Below are positions 26,541 through 35,426 of a stretch of 64,000 nucleotides of DNA, one piece after another. Numbering within the stretch: position 1 is the stretch's first letter; each line of letters opens with the position of its first letter. Source of the stretch: Hyphomicrobiales bacterium (lineage in GTDB: Bacteria; Pseudomonadota; Alphaproteobacteria; Rhizobiales; Rhizobiaceae). The notes beneath the pieces are model-generated. The model was not told where the DNA came from, ran no database searches, and saw nothing but the letters and a program-made list of their open reading frames with translations. Location of the stretch: assembly GCA_003963455.1 (NCBI GenBank), contig RXJA01000062.1, positions 62,001 through 126,000 of the forward strand. Direction: 5' to 3'. Made by a program: the position numbers and the translations under genes.

Positions 26541-27143
26541 TCACGCCGCGATCGCGTCGGGGAGGTGGCGCAGATGCACCGGCAACTTGGCAGCGATCTC
26601 GTCATCCGTGAGCTGGTCGAGCAGTTTGAAGGGATGACCCAATCCGGAGCGATAGACGACAACGACGCGCTTTCCACGCATCTCGTGCGGAAAGCGCCAG
26701 TCGGAATAGCCGCGATATTCGTCGTGGGTGCTCGACCAGATATGCTCGATGCGCTCCTCGCGCGTCATCGCACGCACCGGGCGGGATTCGCGCTCGACGA
26801 TGGCGTCGCGCATCCGCTCGGTCGAGCCCTTGTCGGACAAGTCGCAATAGCCGTGGAAAAAGCGGGAGCGGCCGTCGATTTTCAGCGTGAAGAAGATGCT
26901 GGTGACGTTGCCGGTCAGGAATTCGCAGAGCGCGAACATATCCCACTCCATCCAGAGCGGCGGCAGGATGTCGAACATGTACTGATAGCCGGCCTGGTCG
27001 ATCTCGAACCACTCGCCCGTGTAAAGAGCCGCGCTGTCGCTCTCGGAACGGTTGGGGCGCTGTTCGTGACGATCGAACATGCGAAACATCTGCCGGCGGT
27101 CGGCGATGCCCTGGTAGACCTTTCGGATTGAAGAGGGGGTCAT
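26541..27143 (-). CDS. DUF1419 family protein
   Basis: 200 residues. The string MFRMFDRHEQRPNR, then LYTGEWFEIDQAGYQYMFDI and LPPLWMEWDMFALCEFLTG, is what I know of DUF1419, a family of unknown function found mainly on plasmids and islands of Rhizobiales. This is one of the stronger taxonomic hints in the window. Upstream of the methylase-helicase gene on the same strand, downstream of the primase gene. Confidence 0.8.
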   Translation of the reverse strand: MTPSSIRKVYQGIADRRQMFRMFDRHEQRPNRSESDSAALYTGEWFEIDQAGYQYMFDILPPLWMEWDMFALCEFLTGNVTSIFFTLKIDGRSRFFHGYCDLSDKGSTERMRDAIVERESRPVRAMTREERIEHIWSSTHDEYRGYSDWRFPHEMRGKRVVVVYRSGLGHPFKLLDQLTDDEIAAKLPVHLRHLPDAIAA

Positions 27144-27284
27144 GGGCGGGCTCCTTTCAGCCTCGTCGGGCCGGAGCGCGGCTCATCCGTGCGATGTCGC
27201 CATCCTCTTCGACCCTTCCTGACCCCTTCCCGCGGCCGCCTCTCCGTCCGGCCGGGTCAAGGGCCGGCGCAGCCGGGCGAAGCT

Positions 27285-28250
27285 TTACCCTTGACGCGGC
27301 CGGCGGGCATGCGGCAGTCGGGTTTCCCTTCCCTCCTTCATACCCTCCCCCTGTTCCGCCAGCCTTGCATTGAGATCGGCGTTCCAATCGATCGTACCGG
27401 GCCGAACACGCGCGAAGGCGCAGCCGATCTCCGCCGCATCGCGCTCCAGACGATCGGCGTATCTGTCGCCCTGGGCGTTGTTGTCGGTTGCGGCGACCAG
27501 CACCGCGCCGTCGCGCGCCGCGAGTGCGCGGATCGCGGCATCGGTGGCCGGCGACCAGCCGCCGCCGGTACTAAGATAAAGACTGTCTGGACGAACCCGC
27601 TCGAGCACGGCGAGGCTCATGGCGTCGATCGCCGCTTCGGTGACGCAAAGGCGCAAGGCGTGAAACGAACCGAAGCGGAAGAGCACCTTCGCGCCTCCGG
27701 TCGAGAACCCGCGCCATTCCGGGCCGCGCTCCTCCCAGCCGGTGACAATGCCCTCGCCATCACTATGCGCAGCCCACATGCTGCCGCGCGGGCCTTCGCG
27801 CAGAAGATCGTGCCGGATCGCGGCGCGGACGACGGCATCCGGCAAGGAACGCTCAGAGCGGAGGTAGCGCCAGGTCATCGAGCCGGGCCACGGCTTGCGA
27901 CGTCTCGACCACCGCACCGGGAGGGTGGCTACGGGATCGGAGCTGCGGTCTGGTCGCTGCCAGGCCGGCGCCTTCGGGACGAACCCGACCAATGACGCGA
28001 CGCGGTCAAGCGCCTCGACGAAACGCACACGATCCAGGTGCTCGACGAGGTTGAACACATCGCCCTTGGCGTCTGACAAGGGATCGAACCACCCCCTGCC
28101 CTCGTGAATCACGATCACGATCTCGGTGCCGCGCCGATATTTGATCGCCCTGCGCGTGCTCTCCTTCATGTCGATGGCGAAGCCTGCTTTCTCCAGCACG
28201 GCGGCGCAGGGCACGCGGTCGCGCAGCTCTTCCAGTTCATTCTTTTCCAT
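27285..28250 (-). CDS. TOPRIM domain DNA primase-like protein
   Basis: 321 residues. The N-terminal part (RDRVPCAAVLEKAGFAIDM..., KYRRGTEIVIVIHEGRGWFDPLSDAKGDVFNLVEH) is the DUF3991-type zinc-less primase N-domain common on plasmids; the C-terminal half holds a TOPRIM fold with the conserved Glu in VTEAAIDAMS and a DxN/D turn in VAATDNNAQGD. Likely primes DNA replication of the element. ATG at 28250 with AAGGAC; upstream in-frame sequence is low-complexity Arg/Lys without a ribosome site. Confidence 0.8.
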   Translation of the reverse strand: MEKNELEELRDRVPCAAVLEKAGFAIDMKESTRRAIKYRRGTEIVIVIHEGRGWFDPLSDAKGDVFNLVEHLDRVRFVEALDRVASLVGFVPKAPAWQRPDRSSDPVATLPVRWSRRRKPWPGSMTWRYLRSERSLPDAVVRAAIRHDLLREGPRGSMWAAHSDGEGIVTGWEERGPEWRGFSTGGAKVLFRFGSFHALRLCVTEAAIDAMSLAVLERVRPDSLYLSTGGGWSPATDAAIRALAARDGAVLVAATDNNAQGDRYADRLERDAAEIGCAFARVRPGTIDWNADLNARLAEQGEGMKEGRETRLPHARRPRQG

Positions 28251-28590
28251 GTCCTTGCCGGCACCCCCTTGCGTGCGCCTTTCCTTCTTTTCCTTTCCCC
28301 GCACCTCGCGGAGCCCCTTCCGGACGCCGCGAAGAGCAAAGGGGGCAAGGGCGCGGCTGGCACAAGCTGAGGGAATCATGAGCTCGCGCTGGCCGATTCC
28401 GTGCCAGCCGCGGCGCAGCTTCCCTTGCCGCCGCAGCTCGCAAGCGGCACCGCCGGAAGGAAAACGGCCGGCTCAACGCGCCGGCCCGCCGTCGAAAGGA
28501 TCGAATTCGACGACGGTCTCGACCCCGCCGTAGGCGAGTTCCGCGCTTAGCAATCGGAGGGGAATTGGGGGTTAGGTCAGGAATTCTACT
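28251..28590. other. 340-bp gap between primase and MmgE/PrpD genes
   Basis: No gene. Upstream region of the primase (C/T-rich tract at 28262-28310 on the plus strand). It marks the junction between the backbone block and the catabolic cassette. No clear promoter or repeat was recognised. Confidence 0.45.
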
Positions 28591-29913
28591 TTATGTCGTG
28601 GCTGCAAGGCATCGGAACAACGGCTCGATCTCCCGCTGATCGCGTAGGAAAACAAGTGCCTCCTCAAGGCGCGACAATCCACGCTCATCCAATACTTCTG
28701 CACCGCACTTTCGCAGCTTGCGAAGACGCTCATCGTAGCTCATCGGGTTGCGCGAGTCGCCCTTTGCTATCTCGACATAGACAGGTTCAGGGGAAGCGTG
28801 ATCGGACATGACAATGCTGACCCGGCCGGATGTTTCGTCAGGATAAACCGATTCCAGATCCTCATCGACCTTGACGACAACCTTTTCGGCGAGCGCGAGC
28901 ACTTTGGCATCGCCGAGGAGCCCGGGCGTTATCGGCTGGAGGCATCCGGCGCCATAGAGCGCTGCCGACGCCACACAGAAGGGTACGCTGTACTGTGCAG
29001 ACTGAAGCGTGCTTGGCTTCTTCTGATTGTTGAGCGTGAGTGTGCGTTCGAACGTTCCGACAACGATTTCCTTGACTGCGTCCCAATCCATCACGCTGTC
29101 CCGTTGCTGTAGAACAGCATCTATCGGTGCGTGAATCCACCTGCAGCAGCTGTAGGGTTTGAAGTAGGTCGTCTCGATGTACCACCCATCCGCGAGGTCT
29201 CGCGTCAATACGCTACTGTCGAACCGTTCACGATCCAGAAAGTCGATGGGACCTAGCATGCCCTTCCTGGCGGCGGCGAGCTTTTCCAGCCCGTTCTTCG
29301 TTCCATCCGGAATGGCCTCTTTCACATGGTTTCCAACCTGCGTGTCCTCCGTCGCCATGGCATAAGGAGCAATCGTGTCGGCGAGCGACATCGCGTGAGC
29401 GATGGTTATCGCGTCGTCCTGCCTCAGCCAGCCGATGGCTGCGGCTACGCCCTGTCCGCACCAACGGCCCGATGCGCCAGTCAAGACCGTCTCAGGATCA
29501 CGAGACTTCGCAATGCGTGTGGCCACCTCGTAACCAATCGCGATGGCGGTCAGGACACGTTTGGCATTCGCCCTGATGACCTCGGCTTCTGCCAAGACGG
29601 CTGGCACCATTGCCGCCCCAAGATGGCCTTCCGCCATGCGATGACCGTCATCGTAGTCGAGAATGGAGACGGCCATGGAATTCGCAAATGCTGCTCCGTG
29701 AGGAGATGTCTTCTCTCCGGTAAACCAAACGGAAGAAGGACCGGCTCCCCACAGCTCCCTGGTGACGGCCCTCGCTGCGGCCGGGCCCTCCAATTTCAAA
29801 CCTGCCAGCGAACACGCCAATGCGTCCAGAACCACCAGCACCGCCGACCGCTTCACCTCGGTTGGAGCGTCAGCAATTGACACCACCCATTCCGCCAATT
29901 TAACAGCGCGCAT
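28591..29913 (-). CDS. MmgE/PrpD family protein
   Basis: 440 residues matching the MmgE/PrpD fold from the first residues (LAEWVVSIADAPTEVKRSAVLVVLDALACSLAG) through DYDDGHRMAEGHLGAAMVPAVLAEAE, IAIGYEVATRIA and YFKPYSCCRWIHAPIDA. Family members include 2-methylcitrate dehydratase and cis-aconitate decarboxylase, and others act on unusual dicarboxylates or lactams. Last gene of the probable operon with the ABC transporter (70 bases after the permease). Its presence suggests the amino-acid or acid moiety released from the imported compound is further processed; this is inference. Confidence 0.85.
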   Translation of the reverse strand: MRAVKLAEWVVSIADAPTEVKRSAVLVVLDALACSLAGLKLEGPAAARAVTRELWGAGPSSVWFTGEKTSPHGAAFANSMAVSILDYDDGHRMAEGHLGAAMVPAVLAEAEVIRANAKRVLTAIAIGYEVATRIAKSRDPETVLTGASGRWCGQGVAAAIGWLRQDDAITIAHAMSLADTIAPYAMATEDTQVGNHVKEAIPDGTKNGLEKLAAARKGMLGPIDFLDRERFDSSVLTRDLADGWYIETTYFKPYSCCRWIHAPIDAVLQQRDSVMDWDAVKEIVVGTFERTLTLNNQKKPSTLQSAQYSVPFCVASAALYGAGCLQPITPGLLGDAKVLALAEKVVVKVDEDLESVYPDETSGRVSIVMSDHASPEPVYVEIAKGDSRNPMSYDERLRKLRKCGAEVLDERGLSRLEEALVFLRDQREIEPLFRCLAATT

Positions 29914-29983
29914 GTTTCTGCCTCATCCTCCGGTACATTGAGCAGCCACGGCCATCCATTTCGGTTAACTTGCTGAACGCGAT

Positions 29984-30808
29984 CTATGCTTCGCTGGCTT
30001 TCGGCCTGAAAATTTGAGCCAGCACGAGCAGGGTTATTGCGACGGCGACCAAGCACGTCGAAATAGCAGCGATCGTAGGATCGACCTGGTCACGGAGTGC
30101 GTTGAACATCTTGCGGTTTAACGTTCCGCCGGTTCCGGCTGAAATAAAGATCGCAACGATGACCTCATCGAACGAGACATAGAAAGCAAAGAGCGCCGAT
30201 GTGATGACAGAAAATTTGATCTGAGGGAGCGTCACCGTAAAGAACGCCCTGGCTCGCGTCGCACCGAGACTTCGCGCAACCATCTCCTGATTCATGTCAT
30301 ACGACAGCAGGCCGGATGTGATCACGATCACGACGAACGGCAGGGCGAGCATGGTATGGGCGACGACCAGGCCCTCCGTCGTGTTGACGAGCCCCAGCGG
30401 GGCGAACACGAACAGCGATCCAATGGCAATCAGAATGCTCGGGACTGCCATTGGAAGGATGAAGAGGCCGGTCAAGGGGACCGCAAGCCGTGCGCTGCCC
30501 ACCCTGATGCCATAGGCCGCCGCCGTACCGATCACCGTCGCGAGGAAGGATGAGAGGAGCGCGGCTCGAACCGAAACGGTCGTCGCGCGCATCCACTCTG
30601 CCGACCCGAAGTAGTTCTCGTACCATCGCAGCGAAAACTCCCTCGGCGGGAACTCGAGATACTGCGACGCCGAGAAGGACATCGGGATGACGATCAGTGT
30701 CGGAATCACCAGGAATAGGAGCGCCACCACGCCGAAAACATAAAGCCACAGGCGACCAAGATTCGTAATCTGGGTCGGAGTAGCTGAGCGCATCAGCCAG
30801 TTTCTCAT
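29984..30808 (-). CDS. ABC transporter permease (PotC-like, spermidine/opine type)
   Basis: 274 residues with six predicted membrane helices and the BPD transmembrane EAA-type loop around SLGATRARAFFTVTLPQIKFSV (about 182-203). Together with the partner permease it would form the inner-membrane channel. Its ATG overlaps the stop of the upstream permease by four bases (ATGA, 30805-30808). Relatives in agrobacteria import opines and polyamines; here the frl-type genes suggest a glycated amino acid. Confidence 0.88.
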   Translation of the reverse strand: MRNWLMRSATPTQITNLGRLWLYVFGVVALLFLVIPTLIVIPMSFSASQYLEFPPREFSLRWYENYFGSAEWMRATTVSVRAALLSSFLATVIGTAAAYGIRVGSARLAVPLTGLFILPMAVPSILIAIGSLFVFAPLGLVNTTEGLVVAHTMLALPFVVIVITSGLLSYDMNQEMVARSLGATRARAFFTVTLPQIKFSVITSALFAFYVSFDEVIVAIFISAGTGGTLNRKMFNALRDQVDPTIAAISTCLVAVAITLLVLAQIFRPKASEA

Positions 30809-31722
30809 CTGAGACTCCCCCCGTTACGTTTCGACAACCAGTAGGCAAGTGCCAGCAAGACGGCCGTCATAACTACGAGTGCGACACCCAGTGCGCTCGC
30901 GGCGCCCCAACTGGAGTAGATTTTGACGTTCGCTTCGATCCGCATCGCAACCATTATGACTCGCCCGCCTCCAAGGACGGCTGGTGTCACGTAGAAGCCA
31001 AGACAGATTACAAACACGATAAGTGCGCCGGACAAGAGACCTGGCAGCGATAACGGAAAGAACACATCCCAGAACGCTTTCGTCGGTCTAGCGCCAAGGT
31101 TAGAAGCCGCCAACATGAGATTAGGATCTACAGCTTTCATCGATGCGTAGAGCGGCAGGACGAAGAAGGGCATCACGACGTGGACCATACCAATCAAGGT
31201 CCCCGTGAGATTGTTCGCCAACGGCAACGGATCGTTGATTGCGCCCAGGTGCATGAGCGTGTTGTTGATGATGCCCCGGCTCTGAAGAAGGATCAGCCAA
31301 GCATAGGTCCTCACTAGCACCGAAGTCCAGAACGGCATCAGCACACCGAACATCGCGATATTTGCCGCCCGCCCTGGCAATTGAGAAAGAAAATAAGCCA
31401 AGGGGTAGCCGACCAGTACCACGATGCCGGTGGTCAGGGCCGCCACCAGGAACGTGACGCCAAATATCTTCCCGTAGACCGGGCTTTCCCAGATTCGTTG
31501 ATAGTTCTCGAGACTGATTGACCCATTCTCGCCAACGAAGGAGAGCAGAGTCATCATGCCGACGGGAACGATGAGGCCCAGCGACAGCAGGACGAGCCCG
31601 GGCACCGTCAGCCCAAACAGTCTGCTCGTTTCCTTCTGCTGCTCCCGCTTCAGGGCACGACGATTGAGTTCGTTTGAGAGGGCTTCGGAATGCCCGATGG
31701 CGGCCGCGGACATCTCCTTCAC
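30805..31722 (-). CDS. ABC transporter permease (PotB-like)
   Basis: 305 residues. A cytoplasmic N-terminus is followed by six membrane helices; the EAA loop is visible as ASNLGARPTKAFWDVFFPLSLPG. The reading frame can start at GTG 31722, overlapping the ATPase stop by four bases (GTGA), or at ATG 31713, where AAGGAG would be too close; I keep GTG on the strength of coupling. Part of the five-gene transporter operon. Confidence 0.88.
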   Translation of the reverse strand: MKEMSAAAIGHSEALSNELNRRALKREQQKETSRLFGLTVPGLVLLSLGLIVPVGMMTLLSFVGENGSISLENYQRIWESPVYGKIFGVTFLVAALTTGIVVLVGYPLAYFLSQLPGRAANIAMFGVLMPFWTSVLVRTYAWLILLQSRGIINNTLMHLGAINDPLPLANNLTGTLIGMVHVVMPFFVLPLYASMKAVDPNLMLAASNLGARPTKAFWDVFFPLSLPGLLSGALIVFVICLGFYVTPAVLGGGRVIMVAMRIEANVKIYSSWGAASALGVALVVMTAVLLALAYWLSKRNGGSLR

Positions 31723-32813
31723 CCACCCGTCACGATGCGCGTTTCGCTAGGATGCAGCCCGAGGACGACATGGTCGCCGACCCTCGGCAGAGTCGACTTG
31801 GCGCTCTCCCGGAGTCCCCGGCGCACTGGGACTAGATCCCCAGACGTGAGCCGCACATGTCCGAGGCAAGTGTCGCCCTGGAACAGCATCCTCTCAACGG
31901 TTCCCTCGAAGCAATTGTACCTGCCTCGCTCGCCTGCCTGTACGAATTCCAGCTTTTCCGGGCGAATGACGACGAGGTGCCGCGGGGCATCGGGTTCCGC
32001 CACGCTTTCGGTTATGAGTTTCTTGCCGCTGAAGTAAAGCTCGCCGCCTCTGTGCTCAACGGGCAGAAAGGCCGACTCGCCCATGAAGGCCGCGACAAAC
32101 TCAGAATTTGGTGCGGCGTACAGATCCTCTGACGTGTCCACCTGAACCACTCTTCCGTCGCGGAGCACGGCGATGCGATCAGACATCGTCAGCGCTTCCC
32201 GCTGGTCGTGGGTGACAAGCACGGTTGTCATCCCCAAGCGCTCGTGCATAGCCCGCAACTCGATCTGCATGAGCTCGCGCAAATTCTTGTCGAGCGCCGA
32301 AAGCGGCTCGTCCATAAGCAGGATCTTTGGCTTGAACACGATCGCTCTTGCCAGTGCGATGCGCTGCCTTTGACCGCCGGACAACTCCGATATGCGTCGG
32401 CGTCCGAAGCCAGCCAACTGAACAGTTTCCAGAACCTCGGCAACCTTGGCGCTGATGCTATTCCTGCTCTCACCTCGAATCTTCAAGGGGTAGCCTATGT
32501 TGGCCTCTACACTCATATGGGGAAATAGCGCATAGTTTTGGAACATCATTCCGACCCCGCGAAGATGTGGAGCCTTGAGGATGACCTCTTCCTCGCCGAA
32601 TCTCACCGAGCCGTAGTCGGGCCTGATAAAGCCGGCCAGGACCATTAGCAGCGTCGTCTTCCCCGAGCCCGAAGGCCCGAGCAGCGTCATGAACTCACCA
32701 CTCTTGATCTGCAGGCCCACATCCGACAACGCGGCCACAGCTCCGTACTTCTTCGTGACTCCGCTGATACTGATCGGAAGCGAGGATGGCTGGCTACTTG
32801 CTGCAATCGTCAT
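31719..32813 (-). CDS. ABC transporter ATP-binding protein (PotA-like)
   Basis: 364 residues. Walker A GPSGSGKTT (46-54), Q-loop FQNYALFPHMSV, signature LSGGQRQR, Walker B ILLMDEP, and switch VTHDQ are all present; the C-terminal TOBE domain covers about 280-355. It energises import by the two permeases. The gene follows the binding-protein gene by 143 bases and overlaps the next by GTGA. Typical length for PotA. Confidence 0.93.
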   Translation of the reverse strand: MTIAASSQPSSLPISISGVTKKYGAVAALSDVGLQIKSGEFMTLLGPSGSGKTTLLMVLAGFIRPDYGSVRFGEEEVILKAPHLRGVGMMFQNYALFPHMSVEANIGYPLKIRGESRNSISAKVAEVLETVQLAGFGRRRISELSGGQRQRIALARAIVFKPKILLMDEPLSALDKNLRELMQIELRAMHERLGMTTVLVTHDQREALTMSDRIAVLRDGRVVQVDTSEDLYAAPNSEFVAAFMGESAFLPVEHRGGELYFSGKKLITESVAEPDAPRHLVVIRPEKLEFVQAGERGRYNCFEGTVERMLFQGDTCLGHVRLTSGDLVPVRRGLRESAKSTLPRVGDHVVLGLHPSETRIVTGG

Positions 32814-32956
32814 TGTCGGATCTTTTTCGTTCTACGGATTTTCGAGATACGATATTGCCTTCTCGTCTTGCCGTCGCAACTACCCGTTGCGCCGGTTGTT
32901 CGATCCTCAAGAAGGCCCTGCCCGGAGGTTTCCACGGGCAGGACGTATGTTGATGT

Positions 32957-34018
32957 CTAGTTTCCGAGGCGGACGCCGTCGTATGCCTCAGACGCCCAAG
33001 CCCCGTACTGAGCCGTCCAGTTCGGATCGACCGGGTACTCGACGGCAACGTTTTCCGGCGCCGATGCCATCGTGGCCAGCTTCTCCGGGGAATAGTTGGC
33101 GACCGCGAATGCCTTCAGGTTAGCCGGCGCGGTTGCGTAGTAGTCCGGCAGATGCGCCTGGTACTCGGCCTTGGACATCTCTCTGAGGAAGGCCATCGCC
33201 GCGTCACGGTTCGGCGCGCCCTTCACGACGGCATAACCGTCGGTCGCGAGCTGAGCATCATTGAATGTGTACGCCCAGTTCGCACCATCAGCGATGGCGC
33301 CCTGGACGCGCCCACCCCATGTGATAATCATGTCGACCTCGCCGTCCTTGACGAGCTGGGCCGCCTGAGCACCGCTCTCCCACCACACAGCTACGTTCGG
33401 AGCCAGCTCCGCAAGTTTGGCAATCGCCGCAGTCCGACCCTCCTCCGTGGACAGGAAGTCATAGACCTTGTCGCGCGGCGTCCCCAACGCCAGCGCCGCG
33501 ACCTCAATCATGCCGCCCGGCTGGTTCCAGAGTGCGCGCTTCCCCGGGAACTTCACGACATCGAAGAAGTCGGCGGCCGACTGCGGGCCGTTCTCGCCAT
33601 AGGTGTTCTTGTTCCAGGCGATCAGCGTCGCGAAGTTGCTGTTGGCGACGAAATGGTCCGTGGACGAACCCGCCACGAAGTCCGCCTTGTCGTACACATC
33701 GGCATCCAGCTGTTCGAGGACGCCTGCGGCCTTGGCCAGAGGTTCGTCGGCGAGCGAAATCTGGATGATGTCCCAGGTGACTTTGCCAGATTCCACTTGC
33801 GCGCGCGCCTCCGCCCAGTTCTGGAAGGTATCCTGAGCGTACGTGATGCCGAGCGCTTTCGCGGCAGGCGCCCACAGCGCTTTGTCTTGGGCCTCTTGCC
33901 AGGCGCCGCCGGAAGAAGCGATAACGACGTCCTGAGCGTGAGCGACAGAAGTCGCTCCGACAATCAAGGCGATCGCGGTCGCGATGGCCTTGAACTGACT
34001 TAGTGTCTTGTAGGTCAT
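32957..34018 (-). CDS. Periplasmic solute-binding protein (PotD/SBP family, opine type)
   Basis: 353 residues with a Sec signal peptide, cleavage most likely after ATSVAHA (residue 28). The mature protein (VVIASSGGAWQEAQDKALWAPAAKALG) resembles the spermidine/putrescine and agrobacterial opine-binding group. It delivers the substrate to the PotABC-like transporter encoded downstream. The substrate is probably an Amadori compound such as a deoxyfructosyl amino acid, judged from the FrlB/FrlD-like neighbours. Confidence 0.9.
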   Translation of the reverse strand: MTYKTLSQFKAIATAIALIVGATSVAHAQDVVIASSGGAWQEAQDKALWAPAAKALGITYAQDTFQNWAEARAQVESGKVTWDIIQISLADEPLAKAAGVLEQLDADVYDKADFVAGSSTDHFVANSNFATLIAWNKNTYGENGPQSAADFFDVVKFPGKRALWNQPGGMIEVAALALGTPRDKVYDFLSTEEGRTAAIAKLAELAPNVAVWWESGAQAAQLVKDGEVDMIITWGGRVQGAIADGANWAYTFNDAQLATDGYAVVKGAPNRDAAMAFLREMSKAEYQAHLPDYYATAPANLKAFAVANYSPEKLATMASAPENVAVEYPVDPNWTAQYGAWASEAYDGVRLGN

Positions 34019-34128
34019 TCCAAACTCCCTTTTGTTTGGCAGTCGGCCCCTGCCTCCCGCCGGTTATCGGATCGCCCCGAGACCCCTTTTTTGTTCGCTT
34101 AGTGCGTGAGACTTGGGGGCGCTCGATC

Positions 34129-35130
34129 TCAGTATTCGATCTGCCACATGTATCGGCGCACGGTGAGCGGGTGCCCACGCGTGAAGGAAAGTCGCTGTGC
34201 GTAGTTGCGGAGGACGGCGCTGAACATCAGGTGCTCGACGTATTCCACGATCTCGGGCTTGATCACGCCCAAGCCAAGCTCCTCGGCATCCAGCACCGTC
34301 ACCTTTGTGCTGAACCTCTTGGCGAAAGTGATCGCCCGGTCGTCAACCTCTTTGGTTGTGCCGATGCTTCTTAGGACGAGGAACGGAACATCGGAGTCAG
34401 TGATCTCGAACGGTCCATGGAAGTATTCCCCAGCATGGATCGCCGCTGAGTGCATCCACTGCATCTCCTGGAGAATGCAGATGGAATACGAATACGCGGC
34501 GCCAAAATTCGAGCCCGAGGCCATTGTGTAGACCACGGTTTCACGCCTTCGGGCTTCTCCAAACTCGCGAATGCGAGCACTATGGGAGGCGACAGCCTTG
34601 TCGACCAGTTCCGGCATACGGGAAACCGCCGCCAAGATCTCGAGGCTTTCCTTACTCCCCTCGCGTTGCGCGAGGATGCCGAATGTCAGCTGAGCAAGGA
34701 CGGCACCGGCATGGTCCAGTTTGAACGTGAGCGGCTCGTGCTTGTAGAAAACGCTGTGTTCGGATGCCTCATCCAATGGACTTCCAACACCGCTGGTGAG
34801 GGAGATTGTGAGAGCACCAGCGGCGCGCGCGAACTTCGCGGCCTCGACAGTTTCCGGTGTCGTTCCTGAAAGCGAGCAGAGAATTACAATGGAGCTTTTG
34901 CCAAGCCGGGCCGGGCTTCGAGCCTTGAACTCGGCAGCATTCAGTGCGTGGCCTGTAATTCCTTTCCCCAGCCGGTCAACGGCATACTGGTTCGGAAGCA
35001 TCAGTGCATACGAGCCGCCACAGGCGACGAAGTAGATATCGGTGACGCTCTCGCGCGTTTTCGCGGCAGCCACCGCCTCTATCACAAGTTGCTCAGTCGA
35101 AACTCTATTTTCGGGCATGCTGTCTCTCAT
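34129..35130 (-). CDS. frlB: SIS-domain deglycase, FrlB-like (fructosamine 6-phosphate deglycase)
   Basis: 333 residues with two SIS domains. DIYFVACGGSYAL starts the first; the second ends in the family-typical HAGEYFHGPFEI (compare SGEFRHGPLEI in FrlB) and the C-terminus RRYMWQIEY echoes RRYYGGLVEY. FrlB cleaves fructoselysine 6-phosphate to glucose 6-phosphate and lysine. The natural substrate here may be another glycated amino acid. First gene of the transporter operon; a 30-bp palindrome lies about 170 bases upstream. An alternative ATG is at 35118. Confidence 0.8.
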   Translation of the reverse strand: MRDSMPENRVSTEQLVIEAVAAAKTRESVTDIYFVACGGSYALMLPNQYAVDRLGKGITGHALNAAEFKARSPARLGKSSIVILCSLSGTTPETVEAAKFARAAGALTISLTSGVGSPLDEASEHSVFYKHEPLTFKLDHAGAVLAQLTFGILAQREGSKESLEILAAVSRMPELVDKAVASHSARIREFGEARRRETVVYTMASGSNFGAAYSYSICILQEMQWMHSAAIHAGEYFHGPFEITDSDVPFLVLRSIGTTKEVDDRAITFAKRFSTKVTVLDAEELGLGVIKPEIVEYVEHLMFSAVLRNYAQRLSFTRGHPLTVRRYMWQIEY

Positions 35131-35296
35131 TGGGTACCATTGGATTTACCTATCGTCGTTGCGCGAGCGGCGATGCGTCGTGATCACTCGAGGTCGTCAG
35201 TTGCCCTGGAAGCTCGAGTCGGGCGTGCGGCGATAGCTGTTCGCTCCCCGACCTTTCGAGCTCGCCCCTTTGAATCCCCCTGCGGTCAATTTCGCT

Positions 35297-35326
35297 TGGT
35301 CTATTTGGTATATGCCAAATAGACCA
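35297..35326. promoter_or_regulatory. Operator palindrome 1 (upstream of frlB-like operon)
   Basis: A 30-bp near-perfect inverted repeat with 13-bp arms (TGGTCTATTTGGT / ACCA.. complement) around a TATATG centre. Its core TTTGGTATATGCCAAA matches palindromes at 36367-36384 and 37991-38008. The GT-N-TA-N-AC pattern is that of HutC-type GntR operators. Probable binding site of the GntR protein encoded at 37068-37862. Confidence 0.75.
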
Positions 35327-35426
35327 GTTTGGAGTCAAGCACTCAATCGCTGGAAGACAGGAAGCTCTACAAGCACGCGCTCTCCGTCTCGACATCCTAG
35401 GAGTGAAACACGGTCGGGCACGGCGC

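Noticed and set aside
27256-27295. Inverted GTCAAGGG/CCCTTGAC words as a primase terminator
   Set aside because: The loop is 24 bases, no T-run follows and the right arm lies at the stop codon, so terminator function is not supported.
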